Assembly (NCBI GenBank): GCA_965153455.1
Contig: OZ234497.1
Location: 13,068,302 to 13,132,301, forward strand
DNA: 64,000 nucleotides
Direction: 5' to 3'
Origin: Sphagnum compactum
Taxonomy: Eukaryota > Bryophyta > Sphagnopsida > Sphagnales
Part shown: positions 35,033 to 47,789 of the stretch, in pieces
How positions within the stretch are numbered: the first letter of the stretch is position 1
How the letters are laid out: each line of letters opens with the position of its first letter
Translations under genes and position numbers: made by a program
Notes under the pieces: generated by a model
Database searches by the model: none
The model's input: only the letters and a program-made list of their open reading frames with translations
Told to the model about the DNA's origin: nothing

Positions 35033-37445
35033 TATTAGATGACATTTGGAACTCATGTTAAAATTCATGGTTTTTATGCGTTGGTTGGTTTTAAACATGT
35101 GTTGGAACATTGGGACCACAAATGAAAAAAAATCATTACAAAGTTGGATGGGCAAGTTGTACAAACAAATCAACACAAATTTACAAGTTTAATATGATGG
35201 AGAGATACTTAGAACTGGGAGGCCCATATGATGCCCAATATTTGATCAATGAAATGCTTGGTCACATTGCGATAATGAGTATTTATAGGTTGGACATACA
35301 CTAATTTTATGAATTATACACACATATTATAAGCACATGGCAAAGACATTATGTTACTTGTGGAAAGTTTATTGCAACCTAATGTAAATTGTGCATGAGG
35401 TTTGCATAATGATTTCTACTGTCCACATTGGATTTTAAAAATCAAAATTCCATAATAAATCTATGAGGGATTGGATTGGGAGTTAGGTGAGTCCTTATAA
35501 GGGCTTGGAAAATGCCTAGGTGCAAGAGAATATATACATTGTAATATTAACTTGCATAAACATCCTACTATCCTCAAGCCTCTTTTGCTAAACCTTTTCA
35601 AGTATGGCTCCTCTTTATAACCAAATTTTTCTTTTATGGCTTCTCTTTATAGGTGAGAATTGGATTTTGGTTGTTTGTCTGGTTGTATATTTTCTATCGA
35701 CACATTAGAAAAATACATTATTCAATTCACCATGACTATACAAACAAAAATAAACAAATAATTATCTTAAACTTGAGTTGAATCCAAATACAATTCCAAA
35801 TTAGAAGTTGTAAATGATAAATCTCCATTAAGATATAAAATTGGAGATTATGTTAGGGATTGGGTAGGAGGTATGGCCCTTGCATTTGGCATGTTTGTGT
35901 AGATGACGTTGGGTTTTGTTTTTAAGGACATTGGAAAGGTTCATATTCAAAACCTTGGCTATTTTCAGAACATGGATGAGTACGAAATAGGGATTATAAA
36001 AAATTAGTGAATGTCAATCCAAAGGAATGGTTGATTATGGTCAAGTGTAACTTTCCATGCTTTCAATGTCTTCATTTGTTGTCTTTTCAAAGTTATAGAT
36101 AAGCAAATGGCTTCAAAGGAATTGTGTTCTATGTTATTAAATAAATGGATAGAAACTCAAAGATAGTGAACATTATGAAAATTTGATGTTGTTTAATTAA
36201 ACTTGGGTTAAATTTTCCATGTTTTTGAAAATGTTCAGTCTTCAAGTGTCATCCAAAGGTTGTTTTTACATCACATTAAAACCTTCATCGCCACCATTCA
36301 TGCTACACAAAATTGGGTTCAATATGCTCTAAAACCCAACTAGGGCAATTATTAAAGCATTTCACATTTTGGTTTCAAAGTGGGTTTAAAATAGTTTTAT
36401 GACAAGCATCTTTTGCTTCAAATTTAAATTTACACAATCATTAAATGTGTGCAAGTTAATATGTAGAATTTTGTAGTTTATGCCACACCTAAAACTTATG
36501 TTCAACAAAAAAAATTTCATGAAAGGTTTAGTAAAAAAAATGAAAGAAATAGTAACATTTGCCAAAATAGTTGAAAATTAAACTCCCAACTTGTAAAAAG
36601 TTATTTATTGTCCCAACCATTGGGATACTATTACAAATATAAAATAGAAGGTGTATTTTGCATAGTTATTCTTCAACTATTGAAATTTTGGAAAATTTAA
36701 ATTTAAATTATTGAACCTTGTTTTTAAAATAAGTAAAGTTTTACCAAAAATGCCAATTATTGATTGTAAGTATATGGTACAAGATGTTAAAAATGTGTGT
36801 TTAAACAAATCTTATTGTGTGAAAGTAAATTTTAAGAACTTTGATCATATGTTTCAAATATATGTTCATGCATTATTAAGATTGCAATTGGTGGCCTATG
36901 ATGGATATGACTTATAATGTGATTTATTACATTGGAAAACAATGATAATGCACATTTGATGATTCCCATGATAATAGCTTTTGGATTCTTATCGCACACC
37001 AAAAAATATAAATAAAACACAATTTCAATACTTGTTTATCGAGAACTTTAATGCAATTGACATTTCTTCCATAATGGACTCTTTATTTCCCTTGTATCAA
37101 TACTTTATGTGCAATGAATTTGAAGACCTCACTACCTTATATAACAATTTGGGAACATGTTCCTTAAACAACCATAATATAACCCTTCTTGATTTTACAA
37201 TATTATACTTTAATAAGCCGTATGGGACACTAGATGAATCTTATAGGACCTTTTTTCCAAGAGCTAGTCAATTTACATTTACATTTATCCTACCAAATTA
37301 AATCACACTAAGCCTTACAAGTGTAAATGAAAATATTTCTAAATATTTTATGTAATTGTAAAAGAAAACACTTACATGATGGGTACATTAAATGTAAATG
37401 CAACAAATTAAAAAGTAAATCACTTACACTCACAATGATCAATAT

Positions 37446-37895
37446 ATGTGCATTTACACTTATTTGCTCAACATTGGTACTAACTGTCCACATACATCTA
37501 CCTACCTATTATTCTTTAATAGTAATTCCTCAAGTGTTTTCACTTGGCTTCTTTTTTTGTTTTTAACGTGTCAACTTCTATTGATAATGTTTTGTTGTGC
37601 ACCTTATAAGCAAGGGATGAGTGTGAATTGGAAATCTTCGATTGATCATTGTGTTGCCAATGATTATTGGCCAATTGTGAATTGTTACATTCAAAATGTT
37701 GTTGACATTTTTAAAACATTGATGATGCATCAACCACATTGGGATGAACCAAATCCTCATCCTTTATTCTTGATTATGAAATCGAAAGTCTTTTCAAAGA
37801 AAGACCAAGTTTGGTTTATGAAGATTCTTGTTGATAAAAATATGTTATGCCTTTTAAGCAAGTGGTTAACTGAAGATATTCAGCCTTGTTGGTAA
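37446..37895 (+). other. Unrecognised open reading frame, TE-like setting
   Basis: 149 codons open. The central part (SSIDHCVANDYWPIVNCYIQ, then HQPHWDEPNPHPLF and KKDQVWFMKILVDKN) has ordinary amino-acid variety and is less AT-driven than its neighbours. This suggests former coding sequence. Further open bits follow to about 38530. I do not recognise the family. It could be a decayed transposon gene or a host gene fragment. Confidence 0.3.
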
Positions 37896-39100
37896 GAATT
37901 ACCAACAAGATTGGAAGAGGTATTGCAATCACGTGGATGGTAGATGTTTTGGTTCTAATTGAACATGGGATGAAAATATTTGGCCATTGAGACACAAAAA
38001 GTTATTTGAGATAAGCATTTGTGTTTTTTTACTAATTTTGTTATATGTTTTAGTTTTTATTGTTTGATGTTGTTTTATATACTCTACTTATAGGTATGAT
38101 TAGACAAACATTGAGGTTCAAAGTCATGTTGTGCAACATATTATCTTTGATGAAATATGTGATGATCATTTTTATCATTTGATGAGGCCTTCTTCGAAGA
38201 ACGTGAAATTTCAAAGAAATTAAAGGTAGGATTTTTCTTCTAACCTTTGTTTCAAATTTGATTTTTTATTTTGTGATTTGATTGTTGCATTGTTTGTGAT
38301 CCAATCATTTCATTGTCTTTTTACAAGGCAAATGTGGGTTGTGCACTTACAATGGTTGTGGACCATTTGGAGAACAAGGAAAACATGAACGTAACACCAA
38401 TGGTTAAAGACAATCTAATAGTTGTTTGCACTCAAAATGAAAAAAACTATTAATGTATTTGCTCCAAATTCTCAAGATGACCTTGCTATTTGGGAGTTTG
38501 TGGAGATGATTGAGATCATGTCTAGGTATGATAGAAGGTCTTCTATCATCACCAATATTGGTGGGTACTAATTTCAAAACCCAACTAATTGTAGCATTAC
38601 ATTCTCAAATTTAAATCCTTCTATTGTAGTTAGCTTGTTATGTACCTTGTTACAATTCTTGATTTGGCAATGTTTGTTTTGGTTCACTTTTACATTGGAA
38701 CAATTTAGTAACAAAGCTTCCAAGATTGTATCCAATTTCATTTCAAACATTGATGATCATTGGTTAAATGTCAATCAAAATTTTCATGATTTGCTTTCTA
38801 ATCTTGTCATGATCAGATTTCAATTATTATTATTATTTTTTAATGTGTTTAATTTCGTTTAGTGTATGTGTGTTTGGTTTTTTTTTCTGATTTTTTTGCT
38901 TTTAATTGCTATTTCAAATATATGTTTATTTAGTTTCTTGTAATTTAAAAAAAATTTAGTTTAAAAAATTTCATTAATCTGGAAACCTGTTTAATTTATA
39001 TTTTTCTGAATTGAACCCCAAATTCCTCCCTCCCTAAGTAGTCAAGGGACCAAAAAAATCCCAAGTCCCCACCAATAGAGTGTGAGTGGAACTACCCAGA

Positions 39101-40030
39101 AAAAAACCTTTTTCAACGAATAGAATTGCGACACGTCGATCATAACTGGCACCTGAAAACTCGTTCTCCCCTCGTACGTAAAATCTAGATCGAATATCTT
39201 AGGAACCAAGATCAGATCTGAGACGTTGAGAGTAAAAGACACAAGAGGTCGGTAAAAGAAATACGCGTGGTGTCCGCAACGCGCGCGCGAGAGCGTCGAA
39301 GGCGGTGTTCAGCAGCAACAGCCGCAGCGGCCATTGCGATTTCGAGAATCCAGTATGAGTCAGGGAGAAAGATTTTTAGCGCCAGTTTCTCGCGCATCTA
39401 CGACCTTTGTATTTGCGTCATCGCATATTCCACGAGTGTAGCAGCTTGCGGAAATTTTCTTCTTTATTTACGGTTTTTTTGGGAGTGCAAACGAGGCTGT
39501 GGAGGAGGAGGAGGAGGAGGCGGAACAGCAGCAGCAGCAGCAGCAGCTAGGTTTTTGTTGTTGCGTGTTTTGTGAAGCAATCGGCTTCTGTCTGTGTACA
39601 CAAGAACGGCTCATCCGCGGGGATTTCTTCTCTCAGTTTCAGAATCCAAGAAGAAGCTCCGGATCAGGTTTGGCAAAGATTACCTTTCAGATAGCTATGG
39701 AGGAGGTGCACTGGTTTCCGAGTTTGTGCTTTTGACAGGATTTGGATATGGTGTTCTTGCAAAACTTAGCCTAGTATTGACCAGGCTGTGTTTTCTTGAA
39801 GCTGTTTAGAAGAGAATGCAGCAACAGCAGCAGGTGCTTGGTGGAAAATGGGAACATGAGGAAAACCTGATCCGTTTCTTCTGTAGGTAGGTTTTTTCCG
39901 AGAATAAGACGGTTGACGAAAAGCTTCAAGCGCGGCAAACTTTGTTTTGGAAGAAGTTTAGTCTCTCAAGGGTACAACATATAGCAATTTGTTAGGAGCT
40001 AAAGGGGAGGTTTCGGTCGATATAGCAGCC
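39101..40030 (+). promoter_or_regulatory. CpG-rich promoter and 5' leader of the RRM/zinc-finger gene
   Basis: CpG density rises sharply at about 39120 (GACACGTCGA, a CACGTC box; TACGTA; CGCGCGCGAGAG). The likely leader contains GGA and CAG repeats (39495-39547). Small upstream ORFs with ATG occur at 39696-39735 (12 codons) and 39816-39890 (24 codons, starting with a Gln run). A GTAGGT donor at about 39886 suggests a leader intron. Confidence 0.55.
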
Positions 40031-43000
40031 ATGGCAGAACGAGAGCCGCACTTTGCTGTGCAGCCACACCACAGTAGAGACTTTCACCCGTCGCACCACA
40101 GCCGTAGCCGGGGGGACGGTTTCGAGAGAGGAAACCGCGACAGAGAGGCATACAACGAGCGAGACAGAGAGAAAGAAAGAGACAATAATAGGGACAGAGA
40201 GAGACTGGATCGCGAGAAAGAGCGAGACAGGGAGAAGGAGAAAGATCGGTCTCGGGATCGGGACAAGGAAAGAGAAAGGGAAAGAGAGCGAGAAAGAGAA
40301 CTATCTTATGGTGATCGCAATGGCCACGGACATGTAGGGCCTGGCCGTGAGACCGGGCCGCCTCCTCCTCCTCCTCCTCCTCCTTCTTTCCGCAGAGAGG
40401 GAGGTTTTGATCAGTTGGAAGGGGGTCGTGATGGTGGCAACTCTCGCTATGATCGTGAGGACAGATACGTCTCTGCAGGTTGGCCCTTTCCTACCACTCC
40501 AGAAGAATTGGAAACCCCGTCCATCACAAGTGTGGTCAAACCCTTACTCGTTGTGTCTATCCTTTGGTTGGTTCTTTCATCGCTTTGTGGGGGGGGGAAA
40601 GGGATCTTGTCATGGGACGGAATAATCTTCATGGCAAGAAAATCATCTTCTGTGAAGTTTCTCTCCCAGAGAAAGAAAGAATCAGGGAGCATGCATATTG
40701 CTCAGAGTTCTGTCATCAGCATTTGCAGGGCTTCATCTCTCTCAGATTTAGGCCTACCTTCACCATCCTTCTGTTTCGTCACATTTTCCCACCCTTGATG
40801 TTCTGGGGATGGACTGGTACCTGATTGTGGTCTACCTTGTCCCTTAAACCCTTTTACTTGTAGAGATGGTAAGGATTTTGAGAGGCTTTTGTGACCCTTA
40901 AAATTGTAGTTTGTCTTCCATTCACTCCCCTGGGGATCTAGTGTGGGTATGAGTGGCAGTGGACCAAAAGCAGGCTATGAAATTCAGCATGTAAAATCAA
41001 TCTGGGTATTTGATCTGTGGAGGAAACTCTTGGTGTGTGGCTGGCTGTTTGCTGTTTATGCTTGAGAGGGCAATACAGCAAACTGCCTCAAGATTTGGGA
41101 AGTGCAGGATGGATACTTTACCTGTGTTACTGACCATGTTCTTTTCACTTATAGAACATTCCAAATGTTTTGGTTATGTAGTTCATTCTTGTGCCTTGAG
41201 AAGCAAGCTTACAACTGGATTGCCATCAATGGGCCTGGGTGGCCATGGAAAGGGACAATGTAAGGGAAAGAGATTCAACTTATCAGCAATGTCCACTTAC
41301 TTATCTGGTATTTAGCAGCTCCTCTGGGGGCCCTAGTCTTGAACATTTTATGTCACTGGACAGGTTCACCATTTCTCACAGGTGAAACGGTTGGTTTGAG
41401 TTCTCTCTGTAAGGATGGGAAAGGGGCTTTGTCACTGGATGACTGGGTCAACTGCCCTGGGGAGGTGGCTGCTTTAATGTGAGCCTCATAATGTGCTCGT
41501 CTTTAATATCTTGTGGCTTGCTGGTAAGAAGAAGGGGGTCTAATTGCGGTTGGTAGATATGGCTCAACAGCCCTCGGAATGGCCAAGCTGACAAACAGAT
41601 GACATGGCTAGAATCTTCTTTCTTAATGGACATGGTTTTTTGGTCATGTTCTAGGGGGGTTCGTTTTTCGAAGATATTTATGTGGACAACCCTTTAAGAT
41701 CTGGTGTCTTGAGATTCCAAGGATCAGAAGGGGTGGGACATTGAGAGATTTTATAGCTTCTGACATGAAGTTACTGGCAATCACGCTCAACATTTGACCC
41801 TGATTTTAGCATAAACTCATCTGGTTCAACTTCTTGTATAGATAGTGCCTTCTCTGCAGAAGCTGAGGATATGTTTACTTAAGGGTATGGCTAAAACCGT
41901 GATCTACGGAGAATAGCATCAATATTTTCAGTTTGGATTAGCTTCTCATGAACAATTCCAAGACACATCATCCTTTCGCCTGTCTTGGAGCTTTGGGATA
42001 TCTCAAGACCTTAGTGTACTTTTACTTAACCTTTTTCTTGATGGCATGGAATTGTAGTTCAAAATTTCAAATAGTATCACACAGGGCTTTTGAATGTTGA
42101 TTGGTATGTCACCGAGTCATATATACTGTGGCTAGACATTGAATGTGATCAGCTGAGGGAGGTTGACACATTGCGATATGATGTGCAGGTGCAAATGGGG
42201 GTCTTGGAGTGGATACCATATTCATATCAAACCTTCCAGAGAATGTTACAGAAGAAAGCCTTGCTGGCCTCCTCAGTGACACTGGCGCCATTAAGGTTAG
42301 TTCATGTATTTGATGTCAGATATGAAAAGGTGGATATTTGAGTTGCTAGGAGATTTCAAACATGGATGCTGTTGCTGCAGTTGGGTGTACAACCATCTAC
42401 CTCTTTTCTTATGTTGTATGTTGTGTTGTTGGAAAGTACCTGGAATTGTTTTAAAGGATTGATACTCTTATGTTCGAAATATATGCAGGTGGACAGAAAA
42501 TCAGGTGCACCCATGGTGAAACTGTTTAGAGACAAAGAGACAGGAATACGAGAGGCAGAGGTGGTTCTGGATGATCCTCGATCTGCACCAGGCATTGTCA
42601 ACTGGTTTAATGGTAGGTTATGTGGCTTAATGAAGAAGTGTTAACCTTGCTTTGCTTTTTCTTAATTGTGAGAATGGAGATTTCTCAATTCTTATGAGAG
42701 ATATAGTTTTCTGCTATGGGTGAACTCATGTCTCATGGGTTCTGGAGAAATCAATTTGAATTGTTCTGCATGACAGGTTATGATTTCAAAGGAAGTAAGA
42801 TCCAGGTCTCACTCGGCCATGTTCCTCGAGGTCCCAGCCCTAATCTTCGTGAAAGAAGGGGGGATCCATACACATCTGATTATGATAGGGATGCTTCTCC
42901 TTTCGGGGGCTATAGGGGGGGAAGAGGACGGGGACGGTATCCAGACCGTCTTCCTCCTATTCCAGTGTCAGGGCCTCCAGGAATGGGTCGTGGATTGCCT

Positions 43001-44030
43001 CCATTTGGAAGAGGTTTTAGTCCAAGTTTTGGAGGACCTGAAGAATTCCCACCAGGTGGAGAAAGCTTTGGGCGCAACAATCCGAATGTTACACCAAGGG
43101 AAGGGGACTGGATATGCCCAGAGCCAACGTAAGTCAGTTCAGACACCTTAGTATGAGATAAAATTATCACAGCCAGAATTGCAGGTCTCTTTGTGTTCTT
43201 CAGTACATGGTTTTCAGCTGGATTTTACTATCATGGAATTAATGGTTTTTCAAGCCTTCAGTGATAATTTGTCTGGCATGTTCACCAAGACATGGGGTTT
43301 GCTCTATACAGATGATGTATCCACACAGCATGTCGAGTTTTCCAGGTGGTCTAACAGCTGTGTCGTATGTAGGTGTGGCAACCTCAATTTTGCAAGGCGA
43401 ACTCATTGCAACAACTGCAATAAGCCACGGAGTGGCATGGGTGGAATGGGCATTGGAGTTGGAAGTGGGCCTGAAGGTGGCTTTCGTGGGGCACCACCTC
43501 ATGGCCCCTTCATGGGGGCAGGTCCCCCAATGGGTGGGCGTGGGCTAGGCAGAGGGTTAAGTGGATTTGGTGGACCACCAGGGGTTTGGGGCAGGGGAGG
43601 CCCTCATGAATTTGACCATGGGCCACCACCTCGGATGGCAGATCGGCTGTCAGAATTCCGTCCAGGAAGGGACATGAGGGATCGTGATGATTATCATGAA
43701 CGGGAGGGTTTCCGGGACAGAGATCGGTTTGAAGGCAGGACTCCATTGGATAGGGGGGGCATGTTAGATAGAGGGCCAATGGATCGTGGCTTCTTTGCAC
43801 ATAGAGAGAGAGAGAGAGAGGATCGATATCGGGACAGGAGAGGTTTGGATCATGGTGACCTGAGGGGTGGTGATCGGCGGCCACTCACTCCTCCTTTGCG
43901 ATCACGGTGGGCAAGAGATGGGAGAGAGCGAAGTCGATCGCCCATACGCAGTTCATCAAGAGAGTATTTGGATCGGAGAAGGGATGATATGCGGGATGGC
44001 AGAAGAGGTCAGAGGGAGGATCTTTATTAG
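40031..44030 (+). CDS. RRM and RanBP2-type zinc-finger RNA-binding protein (TAF15/FUS-like)
   Basis: Five exons: 40031-40478, 42189-42295, 42489-42612, 42777-43128, 43373-44030, GT-AG and in phase, 562 aa. The start is ATG in GCCATGGC. A reading from an upstream TTG (39989) is not used. Domains: RD/RE/KE repeats (about 35-95), a Pro9 run, an RRM from about 158 (DTIFISNLPENVTEESL, then WFNGYDFKGSKIQVSL), Gly/Arg/Pro-rich linkers (GGYRGGRGRGR), and a RanBP2 zinc finger at 336-363 ([24 protein letters not shown]; Cys 340, 345, 356, 359). The C-terminus is rich in RGG, RDR and RE dipeptides. Family knowledge: plant TAF15b-like/FET-like proteins bind RNA and associate with TFIID or splicing. Nuclear location is inferred. 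Intron 1 is long (1.7 kb). Confidence 0.94.
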
Positions 44031-45360
44031 GTTTGGGCTCCCTCCAATTTGTATGATTTAAATTCCTGGTCATGGTGTTAAGAGGCTTGTTTCCTTCCTC
44101 ATCCCCCTTTATAGAACATTTTGTAATCAATATCAGATCTTGACCTGCAACAAAGATGTCAAGGATAGAACTTGGATTCAGCAACTTGATCGAAGGGTGA
44201 GGAAGGTTCTGGGAGAGTGCAATTGGGTACAAGGAAGAGCATAGATAGTGGCCTCTACTGTTGATGTGCGAGGACATGCATCTAGTTAGTGTAGGAGGTG
44301 GGAATTGGCAGCTTTAATTACACGTGGTGATTTGCAAATCTGGGGTGGTAGAAAAAAAAAGTTAACAGGCATTATTCAATACTTTGTGTTGGGCAGAAAC
44401 ATCAGGCAGTTAAATTCAATAGTCATTTCCCTAGTCGTGTTCAAGTAGTTTGCAATTTATTCCTGCACTTTGGTTGATGTCAGGTTTCCCGTCAGTTGTT
44501 GGGCCTTGTAAAGTACTCAGAGAAATTTCCTAGTGTATTTGGAGGGTACCTTATGTACATGAATATTCCCCTCCTAGAAAAGAGGAAGTTTCTTACACCA
44601 GACTCCTTAAAGAGTGGGAGGGATTTTATGCCTATTTACAGACTTCTTATCCCTCCCACTCTCAAGGAGTAGGCAGAAGAACTAAGAACCCTACCCCTCC
44701 TCCGCGATCATGATAATGGTTGTTGCCTCATGCTTTACCATGGGTAAAGTTCACAAATGACTGGGGGGATATTACCAAATTAAGGGGCCAGATGAGGTGG
44801 GACTCAAGCCTTGGAGAGCGAATAGTTTAATCTGTAGTATGTACAGCAGATTAATGTTTTGGACTCAATGTGCACACCTTGTGGGACACTGGAGTGTCTC
44901 ATTGGGGCCCGTAAGGTCACTCTTAATATTTATGTTTTGTCAAAATTGTGGCAATTGGCTTGGAGGAGAGTTAGTCATCCACAAAAACTCACAACTTTAC
45001 ACTTGTTCCATTACAGATCTCACATCTGACACGAAGAAAGCTCGCGGGTACTGAGTCCTGACCAATGCTGGGTGGTGGTGGTTATCTCATCTGTTTACAA
45101 CCTCTGGTTCTGGTTTTAAAACCTTTTTGAAAATGGAACAAGCTCTTCTTCAGTTTATGGTAAGGTAAGACATAGTGGAGTGAAAAGACCAGTGTTTTTG
45201 GGTGGTTCTTTGAGTTTTTGAAGAACCTTTGGTTGGTTGGTTGGTTGGTTCTGGTTCTTTACAAATTCCAGAATCAGAGAGACCTTATCCCCCGAGAGCC
45301 CGCCAACTTACACTACACAAAACAATCTATACATATTTACCAGAATCCTGTGGCTGGGGG
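44031..45360 (+). other. 3' UTR and downstream flank
   Basis: The mixed-composition stretch after the stop probably includes the 3' UTR, the hairpin at 44602 and a GGTT run at about 45231-45260. The 84-codon open frame near 44797 has no family. Confidence 0.45.
44602..44670. ncRNA. Long-stem hairpin, miRNA-precursor-like
   Basis: 5' arm 44602-44624 (ACTCCTT...GTGGGAGGGAT) pairs with 3' arm 44649-44670 (ATCCCTCCCACTCT...AAGGAGT) over about 21 base pairs with one bulge and one mismatch. The loop is 24 nt. The stem is GC-rich and the size is right for a plant miRNA duplex, but I recognise no known miRNA. It could equally be a short inverted-repeat element. Confidence 0.4.
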
Positions 45361-45515
45361 AAAAACACTTTTGGATTTATGAAAATGTATTTTAATAGCT
45401 AAATAAATCTTTAAATTTTAATTAAAGCTTCATTTGGAAAAACACTTTTGGATTTATGAAAATGTATTTTAATAGCTAAATAAATCTTTAAATTTTGATT
45501 AAAAGCTTCATTTTG
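45361..45515. repeat. Tandem duplication, 77-bp unit
   Basis: 45361-45437 and 45438-45515 both begin AAAAACACTTTTGGATTTA and end AAGCTTCATTT. They are nearly identical, with one substitution and one or two single-base gaps. Confidence 0.93.
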
Positions 45516-47780
45516 AAATTGTGAGAAGAGGTAAGAATGATATGGTAAAGGAGATGGAGATTTCATCAATTTAATAATATTCTCCTCACCTCTCTTCTCA
45601 TTTTTATTTTCTTTGTATGTTCGCATATGGTGTTTCCAATAGTTCATCATTATTTATGTCAATCTTAATTCTAATTTCATGTCCATGTATGTAGGTGGTT
45701 TGGGGGGTGGGGGAGGGGGTGAGAAGAATGAGATAATTATTAGGAATGACATATGGTAGTCCATGAAAAGGTTATATGTTATTGTGCTTTTTCATGTAAT
45801 TTTTGGAACATATATTAAAATAATAATAATGCTTTGAATTGCAACATTATATATAAAAAATCGACCACTTGAAACCATAGACTTTGGATAAATCCAAAAG
45901 AACGTATATTAATAACTGCAAATCATCTTCTCATATTCTACCTACAGACCTTTACACTTGGGAATGCTCCCCTCAGATGCATTCTGCCCCGTATTTTGTA
46001 TCTACTAAGGACTAGTCCAATATGAACCTACCAGCCGGCACCATGTATAGGGCCGTATTTGCTACTTGATAACTTGTAGATTGACTAGTCTACAATTGTA
46101 GTTAGCAATAGGCCAATCATGGTTATGGGACACATACACCACCAAAAAAATTTCTTTCATGTTCTCATCAATGGTTTTTTTTTTCTTCATATTCCCCATG
46201 TTGCGCAATTTGGCTATGTTAAGCTAAGAGTTGTCAAAAATGGTTAGCTACTAAACCCTAACCCAACCCTTCCCCCCTCCCCCTTCCCCTTCATTAAGCT
46301 TGGCATTAGTGAGGTGACTTTAATTTTGGTAGATGTATAGGTGACAATGAGAAAGGAATAGTTCTTTCATTGGTGAGATTGTAGTTTTTTCTTTAGATAT
46401 ATGGATGATTTGATTTTTTAAAATCTCAAATTATGAAAAACAACCATGTGAGAGAATTGAACCTCAACCAATTTTGGTCTTGCCCATTGTAGCACATGGT
46501 GGATTTACACATACAATCAACATTAATAGACAACACAAAAAAAAAGTTAGTATTAAGTAGTTTCTACAACTTTTCAGAATCGAAATTCAAGACTTGTTGG
46601 AAGGATGTTCATTGTCAAGGGCCAAAGTTATAACACTTCATATGAAAATCTACAATTGAATCGAATAGGGTTGAAAGTAGAGTGACCAAGATTAGGTAAA
46701 CAAAAGTTGCCATAAATTAAAATTGTCATTGAGACCTCAAAGCTCATCATCACACAAGTTACAAGTTACAACAAAACAAGCTTAATAAGTTCAAATGTGA
46801 ACCAAAAATTTCAAAAATTTGCAACATATGACCAATAAAAAAAATCAAGGGAAAATGGTATGTTACATGCTCATCGCCCAATTGCAAAATGAAAATGGTG
46901 CTTCCCAATATCAAAGTTAAACATCAATTGCTTATCGGCTATGGGCAACCTTTCAGTCCCCAATAGCTCAATGATAGAAAACATTCTCATGAGCATAAAA
47001 CTTTTGAACAAACATCCAAATGAGTTGTCAATCAATTTCGAAGTTTGCTTCTCATAAAACTAAATGGACTAAAACATCACCCATCTTCCACAAAGTCAAA
47101 AACTTGCACAATTATTAGTTGTCACATTTTTTTGCCACACAATAAACATCTTCAATCACATTAAGGTGCAATTGAAAGAAAGTTTTAAGGTCAAGGCCCA
47201 ACCAATATTGGTGATAGACCACCTTAAATGCATCCATTGATTCATGAGAAGGGAAATGGTTACCAAGTTCATAGATCAATTCTTCAACCCTCTAGATGCA
47301 CATTGAAATTTCATTTTTGCCATTGCCTTTGCATAAATAATTCAAATTACAAATTTTTTTTATAGAAGTGGCATGGTTTGTATACCTTGCCTAAATATTT
47401 TGCCCCCAATTCAAAAGCCAAGTGATTAATCTTCGTATTAAAATTTGTGGGTATCATCAATGCATTCCATTAACCCATTGAAATGTTTGAAAACATTTCT
47501 TTTGAACTTGGAAGATTGGTCACAAGACATCGAAAACAAATTTGCTTTACAAAAATGAACTATAGCAATGAAATTATGAAAACATCTCAAAATTGGGCAA
47601 ATTTGATGAAGGAATGCACAATATCGTAGTGTTCGAATGGATTTAGCAACAAATTGTTGAATAATTAATTAAATATCAAATCTTAACTTCGATAGTTGGT
47701 TTTTTTAATTTTGAAAGTTTTGATAAGTATTTTTTATAAAAAATAATAAACATGAATTTTTTTTGTCTTTGTGGGATAGT
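45516..47780. other. AT-rich intergenic DNA
   Basis: No intact gene seen. The part after about 46850 may be the decayed C-terminal side of the hAT-like relic that follows on the minus strand. Confidence 0.4.
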
Positions 47781-47789
47781 CTAAATGTG

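Larger units (their letters stand above)
34504..39100. other. Long AT-rich intergenic region
   Basis: Very AT-rich and CpG-poor. Apart from the 71-bp duplication at 34891 and the open frame at 37446 I see no supported gene. Scattered open stretches at 38090-38530 on plus look like decayed coding sequence but match nothing I know. Confidence 0.5.

Noticed and set aside
39989-40030. Earlier start of the RRM/zinc-finger protein at 39989
   Set aside because: That codon is TTG. The ATG at 40031 sits in a good GCCATGGC context.
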